From a virus: a DNA stretch of 31,247 nt. Where the stretch lies: positions 1-31,247 of IMG/VR virus record IMGVR_UViG_3300043570_002009; one strand, given 5' to 3'. The notes beneath the pieces are model-generated. The model made no database searches, was not told the DNA's origin, and saw only the letters and a list, made by a program, of their open reading frames with translations. The position numbers were made by a program, and so were the translations under genes. Positions 26,103 to 31,247 of this stretch are shown here, one piece after another (the first letter of the stretch is position 1; each line of letters begins with the position of its first letter).

Positions 26103-27224
26103 ATGGCACGCACAGCCGAAAATTTAAAATGGTTGCGAAAACGAATGGCACAATCTATTAAAACAAAACGTAGATCAAAACGATTCAATAGTTTTTATTC
26201 TGAACGTGAACAACCAATGAACTCATATAAAGAAATGAACAAAGATATTTTTCTAGGTGCATCAGACCTACCCGACTACTTCACTGATAAAATCATATCT
26301 GCTCGTGCGGAAGAGGATATGCACACACACTTTGATACTTTCTCGGTGTATGCAACAAAGAAGGAATGGAAAGTGTTTCTTGAAACTCTCTCTGACCTCC
26401 GTAGAATGCAAATCAATGATGATCAGGGTTATTTTTTCAATGATGACCGACTATCCTATCTACAATTTCAAGTACACTCGACACATGTAACTGTGACACT
26501 CATTGGTGACAAAGTATTCTTGGATGAACACAAATTGAACTTGGCAGAAAAATTTGAGTTTGTGACCAACCAAATCGAATGGATTTATTCCAATGATGGT
26601 AACTCTATTGAGATTCCTCTCCGTCACGACCGTATGCCCGTTAAGGAGATGTATCCATTCCTAGGTGAACAGACACTCGAAGAATTCTACGAAGGGTTCA
26701 TGGAATCCTCTGCGTCCATCCTCCTGCTGATTGGACCTCCAGGTACTGGTAAGACTACGTTCATTCGTGGTATGCTCCAACACCTCGCCGCATCCGCAAT
26801 TGTATCCTATGATGCTGCTGTTCTAGAGAAAGATTATCTCTTTGCACAGTTTATCGAAGGTGAAAAATCTGTGATGGTACTAGAAGATGCTGATATGTTC
26901 CTGAAGTCCCGTAAAGAAGGAAACACAATGATGCACAAGTTTCTGAACGTTGGTGACGGGCTTGTTACAACCAAGAATAAGAAGATGGTATTCTCTACCA
27001 ATCTTCCTTCTATCTCAGATATTGATCCTGCTCTGGTTCGTCCAGGTCGATGCTATGACATTCTGAAGTTTGAAGAATTGAACCAGACACAGGCGGAAGC
27101 ACTAGCAAAGAAAATGAATGTGACCCTTCAAGGTACTCGTGAAAAGTGGTCAATCGCCGATGTATTCTTTGAACAGAATACCAATGTTAAAAAACCAACC
27201 GAACGAAAGATGGGGTTTGTATGA
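26103..27224 (+). CDS. BCS1/proteasome-type AAA+ ATPase
   Basis: A 373-residue ATPase. Walker A is GPPGTGKT (residues 211-218), Walker B reads VMVLEDADMFL (E261, D262), the sensor is VFSTNLPS, and DPALVRPGRCYD holds the arginine finger, as in classic AAA (BCS1- or FtsH-like) proteins. The first 200 residues include a basic tail and a domain with YATKKEWKVFLETLSDLRRM. Substrate unknown; this type unfolds or threads proteins. Only a weak ribosome site precedes the ATG, and an ATG at 26218 is an alternative start. It overlaps the next gene by four bases, which repeats an EWQKF-type motif. Confidence 0.83.
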   Translation: MARTAENLKWLRKRMAQSIKTKRRSKRFNSFYSEREQPMNSYKEMNKDIFLGASDLPDYFTDKIISARAEEDMHTHFDTFSVYATKKEWKVFLETLSDLRRMQINDDQGYFFNDDRLSYLQFQVHSTHVTVTLIGDKVFLDEHKLNLAEKFEFVTNQIEWIYSNDGNSIEIPLRHDRMPVKEMYPFLGEQTLEEFYEGFMESSASILLLIGPPGTGKTTFIRGMLQHLAASAIVSYDAAVLEKDYLFAQFIEGEKSVMVLEDADMFLKSRKEGNTMMHKFLNVGDGLVTTKNKKMVFSTNLPSISDIDPALVRPGRCYDILKFEELNQTQAEALAKKMNVTLQGTREKWSIADVFFEQNTNVKKPTERKMGFV

Positions 27225-27418
27225 TCTTTAATATCTCTGATGAATACCAACAATACAAATATATGTTGGAGGTTGCCGATGTTGGTGAATTGAAGCACGT
27301 TAAGGTGTACACACAGTACCAAGGTGCAAAGTTTCCAGATGCTGTACAATCGAAGGTGGAAATGTTTTTGAATGATAGAGAGTGGCAGAAATTCAAGGAT
27401 GCAGTGAACGAGGTTTAG
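27221..27418 (+). CDS. small protein coupled to the AAA+ ATPase
   Basis: A 65-residue protein. FLNDREWQKFKDAVNEV at its end loosely echoes the KKEWKVFLETLSDLRR segment in the N-terminal domain of the upstream ATPase, suggesting a shared fold or an adaptor role (inference). ATGA-coupled to the ATPase. Its stop is followed at once by a cassette stem-loop. Confidence 0.68.
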   Translation: MIFNISDEYQQYKYMLEVADVGELKHVKVYTQYQGAKFPDAVQSKVEMFLNDREWQKFKDAVNEV

Positions 27419-27438
27419 TTGTTGTATGAAAACAACAA
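27419..27438 (+). promoter_or_regulatory. cassette stem-loop TTGTTGT/ACAACAA
   Basis: Seven-bp stem (27419-27425, 27432-27438) with loop ATGAAA, directly after the stop codon and 3 bp before the terminator. Confidence 0.65.
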
Positions 27439-27440
27439 AA

Positions 27441-27466
27441 GGGCAATTTAAGTTGCCTTTTTTTTT
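27441..27466 (+). terminator. terminator sharing bases with the next promoter
   Basis: GGCAA (27442-27446) pairs with TTGCC (27453-27457) over loop TTTAAG, then nine T residues (27458-27466). Wobble and A-T pairs with the T-run can extend the stem. It is built like the one at 20814. Confidence 0.82.
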
Positions 27467-27481
27467 GGTTTGTGTTATAAT
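27453..27481 (+). promoter_or_regulatory. promoter fused to a terminator
   Basis: TTGCCT (27453-27458), 17 bp including the T9 run, TATAAT (27476-27481). It drives the run starting at 27515. Confidence 0.8.
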
Positions 27482-27514
27482 GGATATATGAATAGTTAAT
27501 TGAGGGACAACAGA

Positions 27515-27799
27515 ATGAACAACCAAGAATTACTGGAACTTGCAGCGAAGGCTTGTGGTTGGCAAGTGATCACACGATGGGAATTTGACGGATTGAATGT
27601 CTATGTTAGCGGCAGTGGTACTAGAGTTAAGTGGAACCCTCTTACTGACGATGGCGCCGCACTGCGGTTAGCGGTTCAGTTGCGTCTACCTATCTCAACC
27701 GATATCTGTTTCGCGGAGGTTTCACAGGACAAGCAATGTGAAGTAACCCGACGCGCCATCGTCCACGCTGCCGCGGAAATTGGGAGTAACATGACATGA
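27515..27799 (+). CDS. prophage-type small protein (WNPLTDDGAALRLA family)
   Basis: A 94-residue protein. MNNQELLELAAKACGWQ, the core KWNPLTDDGAALRLAVQLRL and the end TRRAIVHAAAEIG are typical of small proteins in betaproteobacterial and pseudomonad prophages as I recall them; function unknown. The start at 27515 follows GAGGGACAACAG. It is visibly GC-richer than its neighbours, and with the next gene it looks like a recent transfer. Confidence 0.76.
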   Translation: MNNQELLELAAKACGWQVITRWEFDGLNVYVSGSGTRVKWNPLTDDGAALRLAVQLRLPISTDICFAEVSQDKQCEVTRRAIVHAAAEIGSNMT

Positions 27800-28146
27800 A
27801 GATCGCCGCCCCTGTGCCTGCTGTGCCTGTGCCTGTGCATCAGTTTCGCGCACTTGGTTGCTCTGACTGGTATGACGGGCACCCAGACCGCACGATCAAC
27901 GGTCCGTATGAAACGCGGACCCTGTACACACACCCTACCACCCCTGCGCCTGCTGTGCCCGATGGATGGGTGCTGGTGCCGGTGGAGCCGACGCAGAAGA
28001 TGTTAGATGCGATGGAGCGGCAGTGGGCCTGTGGCGCATACCGCGATATGTCGCGCAGAGAATACCGCGCCATGATCGCAGCCGCCCCTGTGCCTGCTGT
28101 GCAATCCGCAGCGCGGGCCATCGCAGCACTGAAGGAAAAGAAATGA
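27796..28146 (+). CDS. prophage-type Pro/Ala-rich protein (DGWVLVP family)
   Basis: A 116-residue GC-rich protein. LGCSDWYDGHPDRTINGPYE and TRTLYTHP, then PDGWVLVPVEPTQKMLDAM and YRAMIAAAPVPA, are hallmarks of a family common in temperate phages of gamma- and betaproteobacteria. Pro-Val-Pro-Ala repeats occur at both ends, and the bases encoding AAPVPAV are nearly identical at 27802 and 28081. Function unknown. It is ATGA-coupled to both neighbours and so was spliced neatly into the run. Confidence 0.76.
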   Translation: MKIAAPVPAVPVPVHQFRALGCSDWYDGHPDRTINGPYETRTLYTHPTTPAPAVPDGWVLVPVEPTQKMLDAMERQWACGAYRDMSRREYRAMIAAAPVPAVQSAARAIAALKEKK

Positions 28147-28424
28147 ACAAACGAATTAAAGAACTTGCTGCCCAGGCTGAGATTAAATGGCAACATCAAG
28201 AAGATGTTATTTACAGCACAATGACCTTGGAACAATTGGAAAAGTTTGCCGAATTGATTGTTCATGAACACCTGCACATTATGAAAACAGAGTGGTATGA
28301 GCTTAATAATATGCCAGTAGATCCAGAAGGTGAATGTCCCAGAGATGTTGGTATGAGGGTCGGTAGGAAAACTGAAGTCATTGCTCTTATGAACAAAGTT
28401 GAGCAACATTTTGGAGTTAAATAA
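28143..28424 (+). CDS. MNERIKELAEQA-family small protein 7
   Basis: A 93-residue member: MNKRIKELAAQAEIK start, LEKFAELIVHEHLHIM centre, EQHFGVK end. It starts inside the stop of the GC-rich acquired gene (ATGA), while its own composition is like the rest of the genome. The end TTGGAGTTAAATAATG serves the next start. Confidence 0.82.
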   Translation: MNKRIKELAAQAEIKWQHQEDVIYSTMTLEQLEKFAELIVHEHLHIMKTEWYELNNMPVDPEGECPRDVGMRVGRKTEVIALMNKVEQHFGVK

Positions 28425-28609
28425 TGAAAACAGAATTTGAAATGACATTGTTTGATGATGCGGAAACGGCAAAGAACTTGACCATGCTAAATCGTCTTGA
28501 AGCATTGTTTGATCATTCAAAGAACAGTTTGCCAGAAGAATACTTTTGGTTCAGCGACAATTTGCCAGTGGGTTCTCGGGTGAAAATTACATTTGAGGTT
28601 ATAGAATGA
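28424..28609 (+). CDS. small hypothetical protein
   Basis: A 61-residue acidic protein (LFDDAETAKNLTMLNRLEAL, then VGSRVKITFEVIE). It resembles generic small phage proteins with an N-terminal helix and C-terminal strands. ATGA-type overlaps join it to both neighbours. No family recognised. Confidence 0.68.
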   Translation: MKTEFEMTLFDDAETAKNLTMLNRLEALFDHSKNSLPEEYFWFSDNLPVGSRVKITFEVIE

Positions 28610-28836
28610 AAACAGTATGGGTAATTTGTGAAACTGTGGACTTGGGCTATCACATGATCAAAGCCTACGATTCATACGACAAGGCGAATGCTGAGTTTGA
28701 ACGAATGCAAGCCAAGGCCATTGTTGATAAAGTAACGGCATTGATGGTACACTGTGCCTACACATTGGAGTCAGCAACAAAGTATGCTAACAGTGTACAA
28801 TACTATGAACTGAACAGTATTGAGGTGGAAGAATGA
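28606..28836 (+). CDS. small hypothetical protein
   Basis: A 76-residue protein with an N-terminal strand (KTVWVICETVDLGY), a Tyr-rich turn and a long helix (YDKANAEFERMQAKAIVDKV). YDSYDKANAEFERM is reminiscent of phage proteins that keep a DALYD-like turn. Function unknown. Its end GAGGTGGAAGAATGA couples to the next gene. Confidence 0.68.
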   Translation: MKTVWVICETVDLGYHMIKAYDSYDKANAEFERMQAKAIVDKVTALMVHCAYTLESATKYANSVQYYELNSIEVEE

Positions 28837-29105
28837 ACGAACGAATTGAAAAGTTAGCTGTCATCTGGGCCAATCGTAGAGCCGAAGATGAAAAGTTGGG
28901 CATCACATATACCTTTAGTGAACCAGCATTGGAAATGTTCACCGGACTGATTATTAAAGAATGTATGCGGCAGGTTGAAGAACAATATCTACCTATTTTA
29001 GAAGATGAAATTATGATGAAGGATACGCACTGGGATGGTTATGTACAGTGTGGTGTTGACAGCTATGTGGCCATTAGAGAACATTTTTACGGAGAGGAAG
29101 AATGA
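28833..29105 (+). CDS. MNERIKELAEQA-family small protein 8 (diverged)
   Basis: A 90-residue member and the most diverged: MNERIEKLAVIWANR start, LEMFTGLIIKECMRQV centre in place of EKFAELIV, IREHFYGEEE end. The conserved ends with a changed middle support modular exchange. The end CGGAGAGGAAGAATGA holds a strong ribosome site for the next gene. Confidence 0.78.
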   Translation: MNERIEKLAVIWANRRAEDEKLGITYTFSEPALEMFTGLIIKECMRQVEEQYLPILEDEIMMKDTHWDGYVQCGVDSYVAIREHFYGEEE

Positions 29106-29410
29106 ACACGATTACTTGTCAATTTTGTGGTGACACTTATCCGGGCTTTGATGTTGCTCATGTCTGTAGTAAAGGCCCATATGCTTATAAAAAGCCCACA
29201 CACAGCGTTTCTGCTGATGTACTCGAAATGTGGGCTGATCCCAGATTTCAAATTCTATCAGAAGTTGATAAATTGCTCACCGCTAGTAAAATGTGGGACG
29301 GTATGGATTGGACCTATCATTCCATTCATCCTGTCAAATATCGCCCGGTGTCTGAAAAGGTTCGCCGAGCATTGTACGATCTTCAAATTGAATACGGAGT
29401 TGAAGAATGA
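29102..29410 (+). CDS. zinc-knuckle protein with unknown C-terminal domain
   Basis: A 102-residue protein. The N terminus has C6-x2-C9-x10-H20-x-C22 (TCQFCGDTY...AHVC), the same spacing as in the gene at 20362; the remaining 80 residues are unrelated to that protein. The C terminus ends IEYGVEE, and its last codons CGGAGTTGAAGAATGA copy the end of the MNERIKELAEQA family although the protein is not a member. Confidence 0.72.
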   Translation: MNTITCQFCGDTYPGFDVAHVCSKGPYAYKKPTHSVSADVLEMWADPRFQILSEVDKLLTASKMWDGMDWTYHSIHPVKYRPVSEKVRRALYDLQIEYGVEE

Positions 29411-29667
29411 ACGCAAATTATTTTCGTATGCTTATCTCGGATGAATTCCGTGAACTCTTTATGTGGGCGGGTCTCGCCGAGAACTACCGCGATATTAAGA
29501 CAAAGGAAGTAGACTCAAAGGGTAAGACTTTCTACCGCCTAAAAATGATTTATGGTGAAGTCCGGATATATTCTCCAAAGATGATTTACATCAATGATTA
29601 CAAAGCAGTATCTATCGGTGAGGCTAAACGCCACCTTCAATTGAGATATATTGAACCCAATCTCTAG
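29407..29667 (+). CDS. hypothetical protein
   Basis: An 86-residue protein (FRMLISDEFRELFMWAGLAE, then TFYRLKMIYGEVRIYSPKMI), a helix followed by strands. It ends the run that starts at 27515; an AT-rich terminator-like hairpin lies 44 bp after the stop. No family recognised. Confidence 0.68.
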   Translation: MNANYFRMLISDEFRELFMWAGLAENYRDIKTKEVDSKGKTFYRLKMIYGEVRIYSPKMIYINDYKAVSIGEAKRHLQLRYIEPNL

Positions 29668-29710
29668 AAAAATGTGCGGTTGCAGCATATATTTTACTAC
29701 ATAATAGGGA

Positions 29711-29740
29711 TAGAAACGCTAATGAGAAGGTTTCTATTTT
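29711..29740 (+). terminator. AT-rich terminator-like hairpin
   Basis: TAGAAAC (29711-29717) pairs with GTTTCTA (29730-29736) over a 12-nt loop, followed by TTTT. The stem is weak but well placed between two transcription units. Confidence 0.55.
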
Positions 29741-29770
29741 CATCAACTCGCTTTATTAAGGGGAAAATCC

Positions 29771-29953
29771 ATGCTAGAAGCAACACAAATTATCGACTCT
29801 ATACAATCCGCAAAGTCCACTGCACTCAACCAAATGGTGTCTGACAAGAACTACCGCGAGCCACTCCAGGCAATGGTAGACGCAGAAGCAAAGCTAATGA
29901 AGTTGGTGTTCGGTTCAATCGAAGATACAATGTCAAAATTTAAGATGATTTAA
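29771..29953 (+). CDS. small helical hypothetical protein
   Basis: A 60-residue helical protein (TQIIDSIQSAKSTALNQMVS, then MVDAEAKLMKLVFGSIEDTM). AAGGGGAAAATCC-ATG is a fair ribosome site. No convincing promoter was found upstream: a CATAAT box at 29700-29705 has only 14 bp to the nearest TTGCAG. No family recognised, though small helical proteins of this kind occur in T4-type phages. Confidence 0.65.
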   Translation: MLEATQIIDSIQSAKSTALNQMVSDKNYREPLQAMVDAEAKLMKLVFGSIEDTMSKFKMI

Positions 29954-29997
29954 TCAACGACTAAATAAAACTCAACTTCATCTTTATCTACTTTATT

Positions 29998-30141
29998 ATG
30001 AATGACAACAACTTTGAAATCTTCCTGGATCAGGTAAAGATATATCAGGAAATCGAAAGACGCCGAAAGTTTAAGGTTTATGCCTTGACATTCGGCGTTT
30101 TTTCGTTTATAATGCTAACTCTATATTGTTTTTTTTACTGA
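29998..30141 (+). CDS. 47-residue membrane peptide whose end encodes a terminator and promoter
   Basis: A short charged N terminus (MNDNNFEIFLDQVKIYQEIE, then RRRKFK) is followed by one hydrophobic helix (VYALTFGVFSFIMLTLYCFF). The topology obeys the positive-inside rule. The 3' half of the frame overlaps the hairpin at 30060-30098, its T-run and the promoter at 30085-30113. No good ribosome site precedes the ATG, so the frame could be chance; the clean membrane topology argues for a gene. Confidence 0.5.
   Translation: MNDNNFEIFLDQVKIYQEIERRRKFKVYALTFGVFSFIMLTLYCFFY
30060..30103 (+). terminator. bidentate terminator with embedded -35 box
   Basis: ACGCCGAA (30060-30067) pairs with TTCGGCGT (30091-30098); inside the loop AAGG and CCTT can form a second stem. 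Six T residues follow (30098-30103). The -35 box TTGACA (30085-30090) lies in the loop. Confidence 0.75.
30085..30113 (+). promoter_or_regulatory. consensus promoter in a terminator
   Basis: TTGACA (30085-30090), 17 bp, TATAAT (30108-30113). The spacer is the 3' arm and T-run of the terminator. It drives 30151-30950. Confidence 0.82.
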
Positions 30142-30150
30142 AAGGTTATT

Positions 30151-30477
30151 ATGTCCACATTTATTGAGGTAACATCTACTGCACCAAAGGCGTGTAAACT
30201 AATTATCAATCTCGATTGTATCATTGAGATTGCACCATTGGTCCAAGGCGGTTGCGTACTCTATTTCTCAACCCTTGAAGCTGGTGGTCCCCGCACAATT
30301 ACTGTTGCTGATTCTTACCAACAATTCATGCAATTTGCAATGCAAACGGTATCTTCCGAAGATATTGCAAAACGTTTTCCCTCAAACAACAAACCAAAAC
30401 GCCCAATGTCAACCTCTGATACTATCAAGCCAGGTGGCACTGGCGTAGAATTTTCTAACAACGTACATGGAGAATAA
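30151..30477 (+). CDS. conserved phage hypothetical protein
   Basis: A 108-residue protein. The first 70 residues are strands with a helix (LIINLDCIIEIAPLVQGGCV, then ITVADSYQQFMQF), similar in pattern to small FlbD-like folds: strand, N-x-D-x-I, strand, S-Y-x-x-F helix. The tail is polar and Lys/Pro-rich, probably disordered. Function unknown. GAAAGGTTATT-ATG gives the start. Confidence 0.68.
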   Translation: MSTFIEVTSTAPKACKLIINLDCIIEIAPLVQGGCVLYFSTLEAGGPRTITVADSYQQFMQFAMQTVSSEDIAKRFPSNNKPKRPMSTSDTIKPGGTGVEFSNNVHGE

Positions 30478-30478
30478 T

Positions 30479-30670
30479 ATGGAACCAAAATATACCTTTA
30501 CCTACGAATATGGCACCGAAGAAGCCGGTGACTATGAAATCGTTCAACACTCCTTCAGTGGAGAGACCTACAATGTAATTCTTGATCGTTTTCAACAATT
30601 TCTTCAGGGTGCAGGATTCTCCTACATCCAACCAGGAACAATTGTTTATGATCCTGAACAGGCTGAGTGA
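30479..30670 (+). CDS. small hypothetical protein
   Basis: A 63-residue protein (YTFTYEYGTEEAGDYEIVQH, then YNVILDRFQQFLQGAGFSYI), strands then a helix. The ATG at 30479 is chosen over 30467 because GGAG at 30469-30472 is correctly spaced. The pattern VILDRFQQFLQGAGF...G is familiar from phage proteins found beside the following membrane protein. Confidence 0.7.
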   Translation: MEPKYTFTYEYGTEEAGDYEIVQHSFSGETYNVILDRFQQFLQGAGFSYIQPGTIVYDPEQAE

Positions 30671-30950
30671 AACAGTTGGCTCAATAAAGTCTTGGATTGA
30701 ACACGACTACCAATCTAATCGTCCTCGCTTTTTTGTAGAGTTGTTGGCTTGGGTTATCAGTATTGGCTGTTCTATCACAATGGCACTCACTGTACCCAAC
30801 CCTCCACTTCTTACACTGTATCCCATTTGGATTTCTGGTTGTGTTATGTATGCATGGGCTTCTTTCAGCCGGAAATCTTTCAGTATGCTCTCAAACTACC
30901 TTCTGTTGGTAACAATTGATTCAGTTGGTTTATTCCGAATGCTCACTTGA
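30648..30950 (+). CDS. conserved T4-type phage membrane protein
   Basis: A 100-residue protein. The soluble start LSETVGSIKSWIEHDYQSNR is followed by RFFVELLAWVISIGCSITMA, PNPPLLTLYPIWISGCVMYA and NYLLLVTIDSVGLFRML, giving three membrane helices. I recognise this text from T4-type marine phages; the role is unknown and resembles none of the small-molecule carriers. ATG 30648, inside the upstream gene, is the likeliest start; the longer frame from 30582 is unlikely. Confidence 0.75.
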   Translation: MILNRLSETVGSIKSWIEHDYQSNRPRFFVELLAWVISIGCSITMALTVPNPPLLTLYPIWISGCVMYAWASFSRKSFSMLSNYLLLVTIDSVGLFRMLT

Positions 30951-30975
30951 CTTTTACTTCCAGGTGGTGTATAAT
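30947..30975 (+). promoter_or_regulatory. sigma70-type promoter, leaderless-type
   Basis: TTGACT (30947-30952), 17 bp, TATAAT (30970-30975). The ATG of the next gene lies only 5 bases beyond the -10 box. The -35 starts inside the stop codon region of the upstream gene. Confidence 0.78.
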
Positions 30976-30980
30976 ACATT

Positions 30981-31247
30981 ATGAACATTTTTTATCTCTC
31001 CCACGACACCAAAGCCTGTGCAGAAATGCACAACGATAAACATACGGTAAAAATGATTCTCGAATATTCCCAACTGTTATCTACTGCTCATCGTGTTCTT
31101 GATGGCAATGCTACTGTTGGTTTATCTGATAGTGGACGTAAGAAAACATCATATGTTCTTATGGATAATCGTGAATCTATTCTTTATGTTGCTACTCATA
31201 TCAATCACCCCTCCGCAGTTTGGGTAAGACAATCGCCAGAAAATTAT
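30981..31247 (+). CDS. conserved phage protein, cut by the window end
   Basis: The first 89 residues of a protein that runs off the window. The N terminus MNIFYLSHDTKACAEMHNDK, then HTVKMILEYSQLLSTAHRVL and NHPSAVWVRQS, match a family I know from many T4-type and other phages, usually left unnamed. The conserved H-D, C-A, H-x-D-K-H and T-A-H-R pattern suggests a metal or nucleotide site. No ribosome site precedes the ATG, which is where transcription from the promoter at 30947 should begin. Confidence 0.78.
   Translation, partial: MNIFYLSHDTKACAEMHNDKHTVKMILEYSQLLSTAHRVLDGNATVGLSDSGRKKTSYVLMDNRESILYVATHINHPSAVWVRQSPENY

Noticed and set aside
27840-28520. 226-codon minus-strand frame
   Set aside because: It lies opposite well-supported coupled plus-strand genes of recognised families and is a by-product of GC-rich codon use.

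Overview
The window is part of a lytic tailed-phage genome, most likely a T4-type (myovirus-like) phage. The evidence is a T4-RNase-H-like exonuclease followed directly by a DUF6433-type gene, a CobS-like MoxR ATPase, a large CobT-like metallopeptidase/VWA protein, many small overlapping genes typical of this group, and no host housekeeping genes. All but one of about 83 genes lie on the + strand. No tRNA, CRISPR or structural (head/tail) gene was seen. The host is not certain. Strong sigma70-type promoters suggest a proteobacterium, and two GC-rich genes at 27515-28146 resemble small proteins I associate with betaproteobacterial prophages (from memory, not searched).

Layout. 1-2.5 kb: RNase H, DUF6433 and small conserved genes, including an AbrB-like one. 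2.5-8.6 kb: the CobT-like protein, then a long coupled run with a 2OG-Fe(II) oxygenase, two DEDD exonucleases, zinc-ribbon and membrane proteins. 8.6-15.6 kb: a visibly GC-richer accessory island made of short genes, each behind its own promoter cassette. It also holds a GP88-family protein, an AAA+ ATPase, leaderless-looking genes and four candidate structured RNAs. 15.6-19.3 kb: a run of small phage proteins with four copies of an 'MNERIKELAEQA' family. 19.3-21.1 kb: an Rnl5-like RNA ligase and a zinc-ribbon protein. 21.3-22.4 kb: an HNH endonuclease convergent with a minus-strand glycosyltransferase-like gene. 22.6-27.4 kb: the MoxR ATPase, a winged-helix-like protein, a nucleotidyltransferase-like protein, more MNERIKELAEQA copies and a third AAA+ ATPase. 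27.4-31.2 kb: a GC-rich acquired pair, more small genes, and conserved phage genes running off the end.

The most distinctive feature is regulatory. At least 26 promoters with near-consensus boxes are visible, most with -35 TTGCCA instead of TTGACA. They sit in repeated cassettes of stop codon, small stem-loop, promoter and leader. Two cassette types occur: TGTTGY-loop-RCAACA stems outside the island, and TTGACC-N5-GGTCAA palindromes inside it. In several cases a terminator and the next promoter share bases. The design resembles the 'promoter early stem-loop' cassettes described for T4-type phages, and here it seems to have driven shuffling of genes, gene relics and small RNAs. A second modular principle appears in the MNERIKELAEQA family, whose last codons double as the ribosome-binding site of whatever gene follows.
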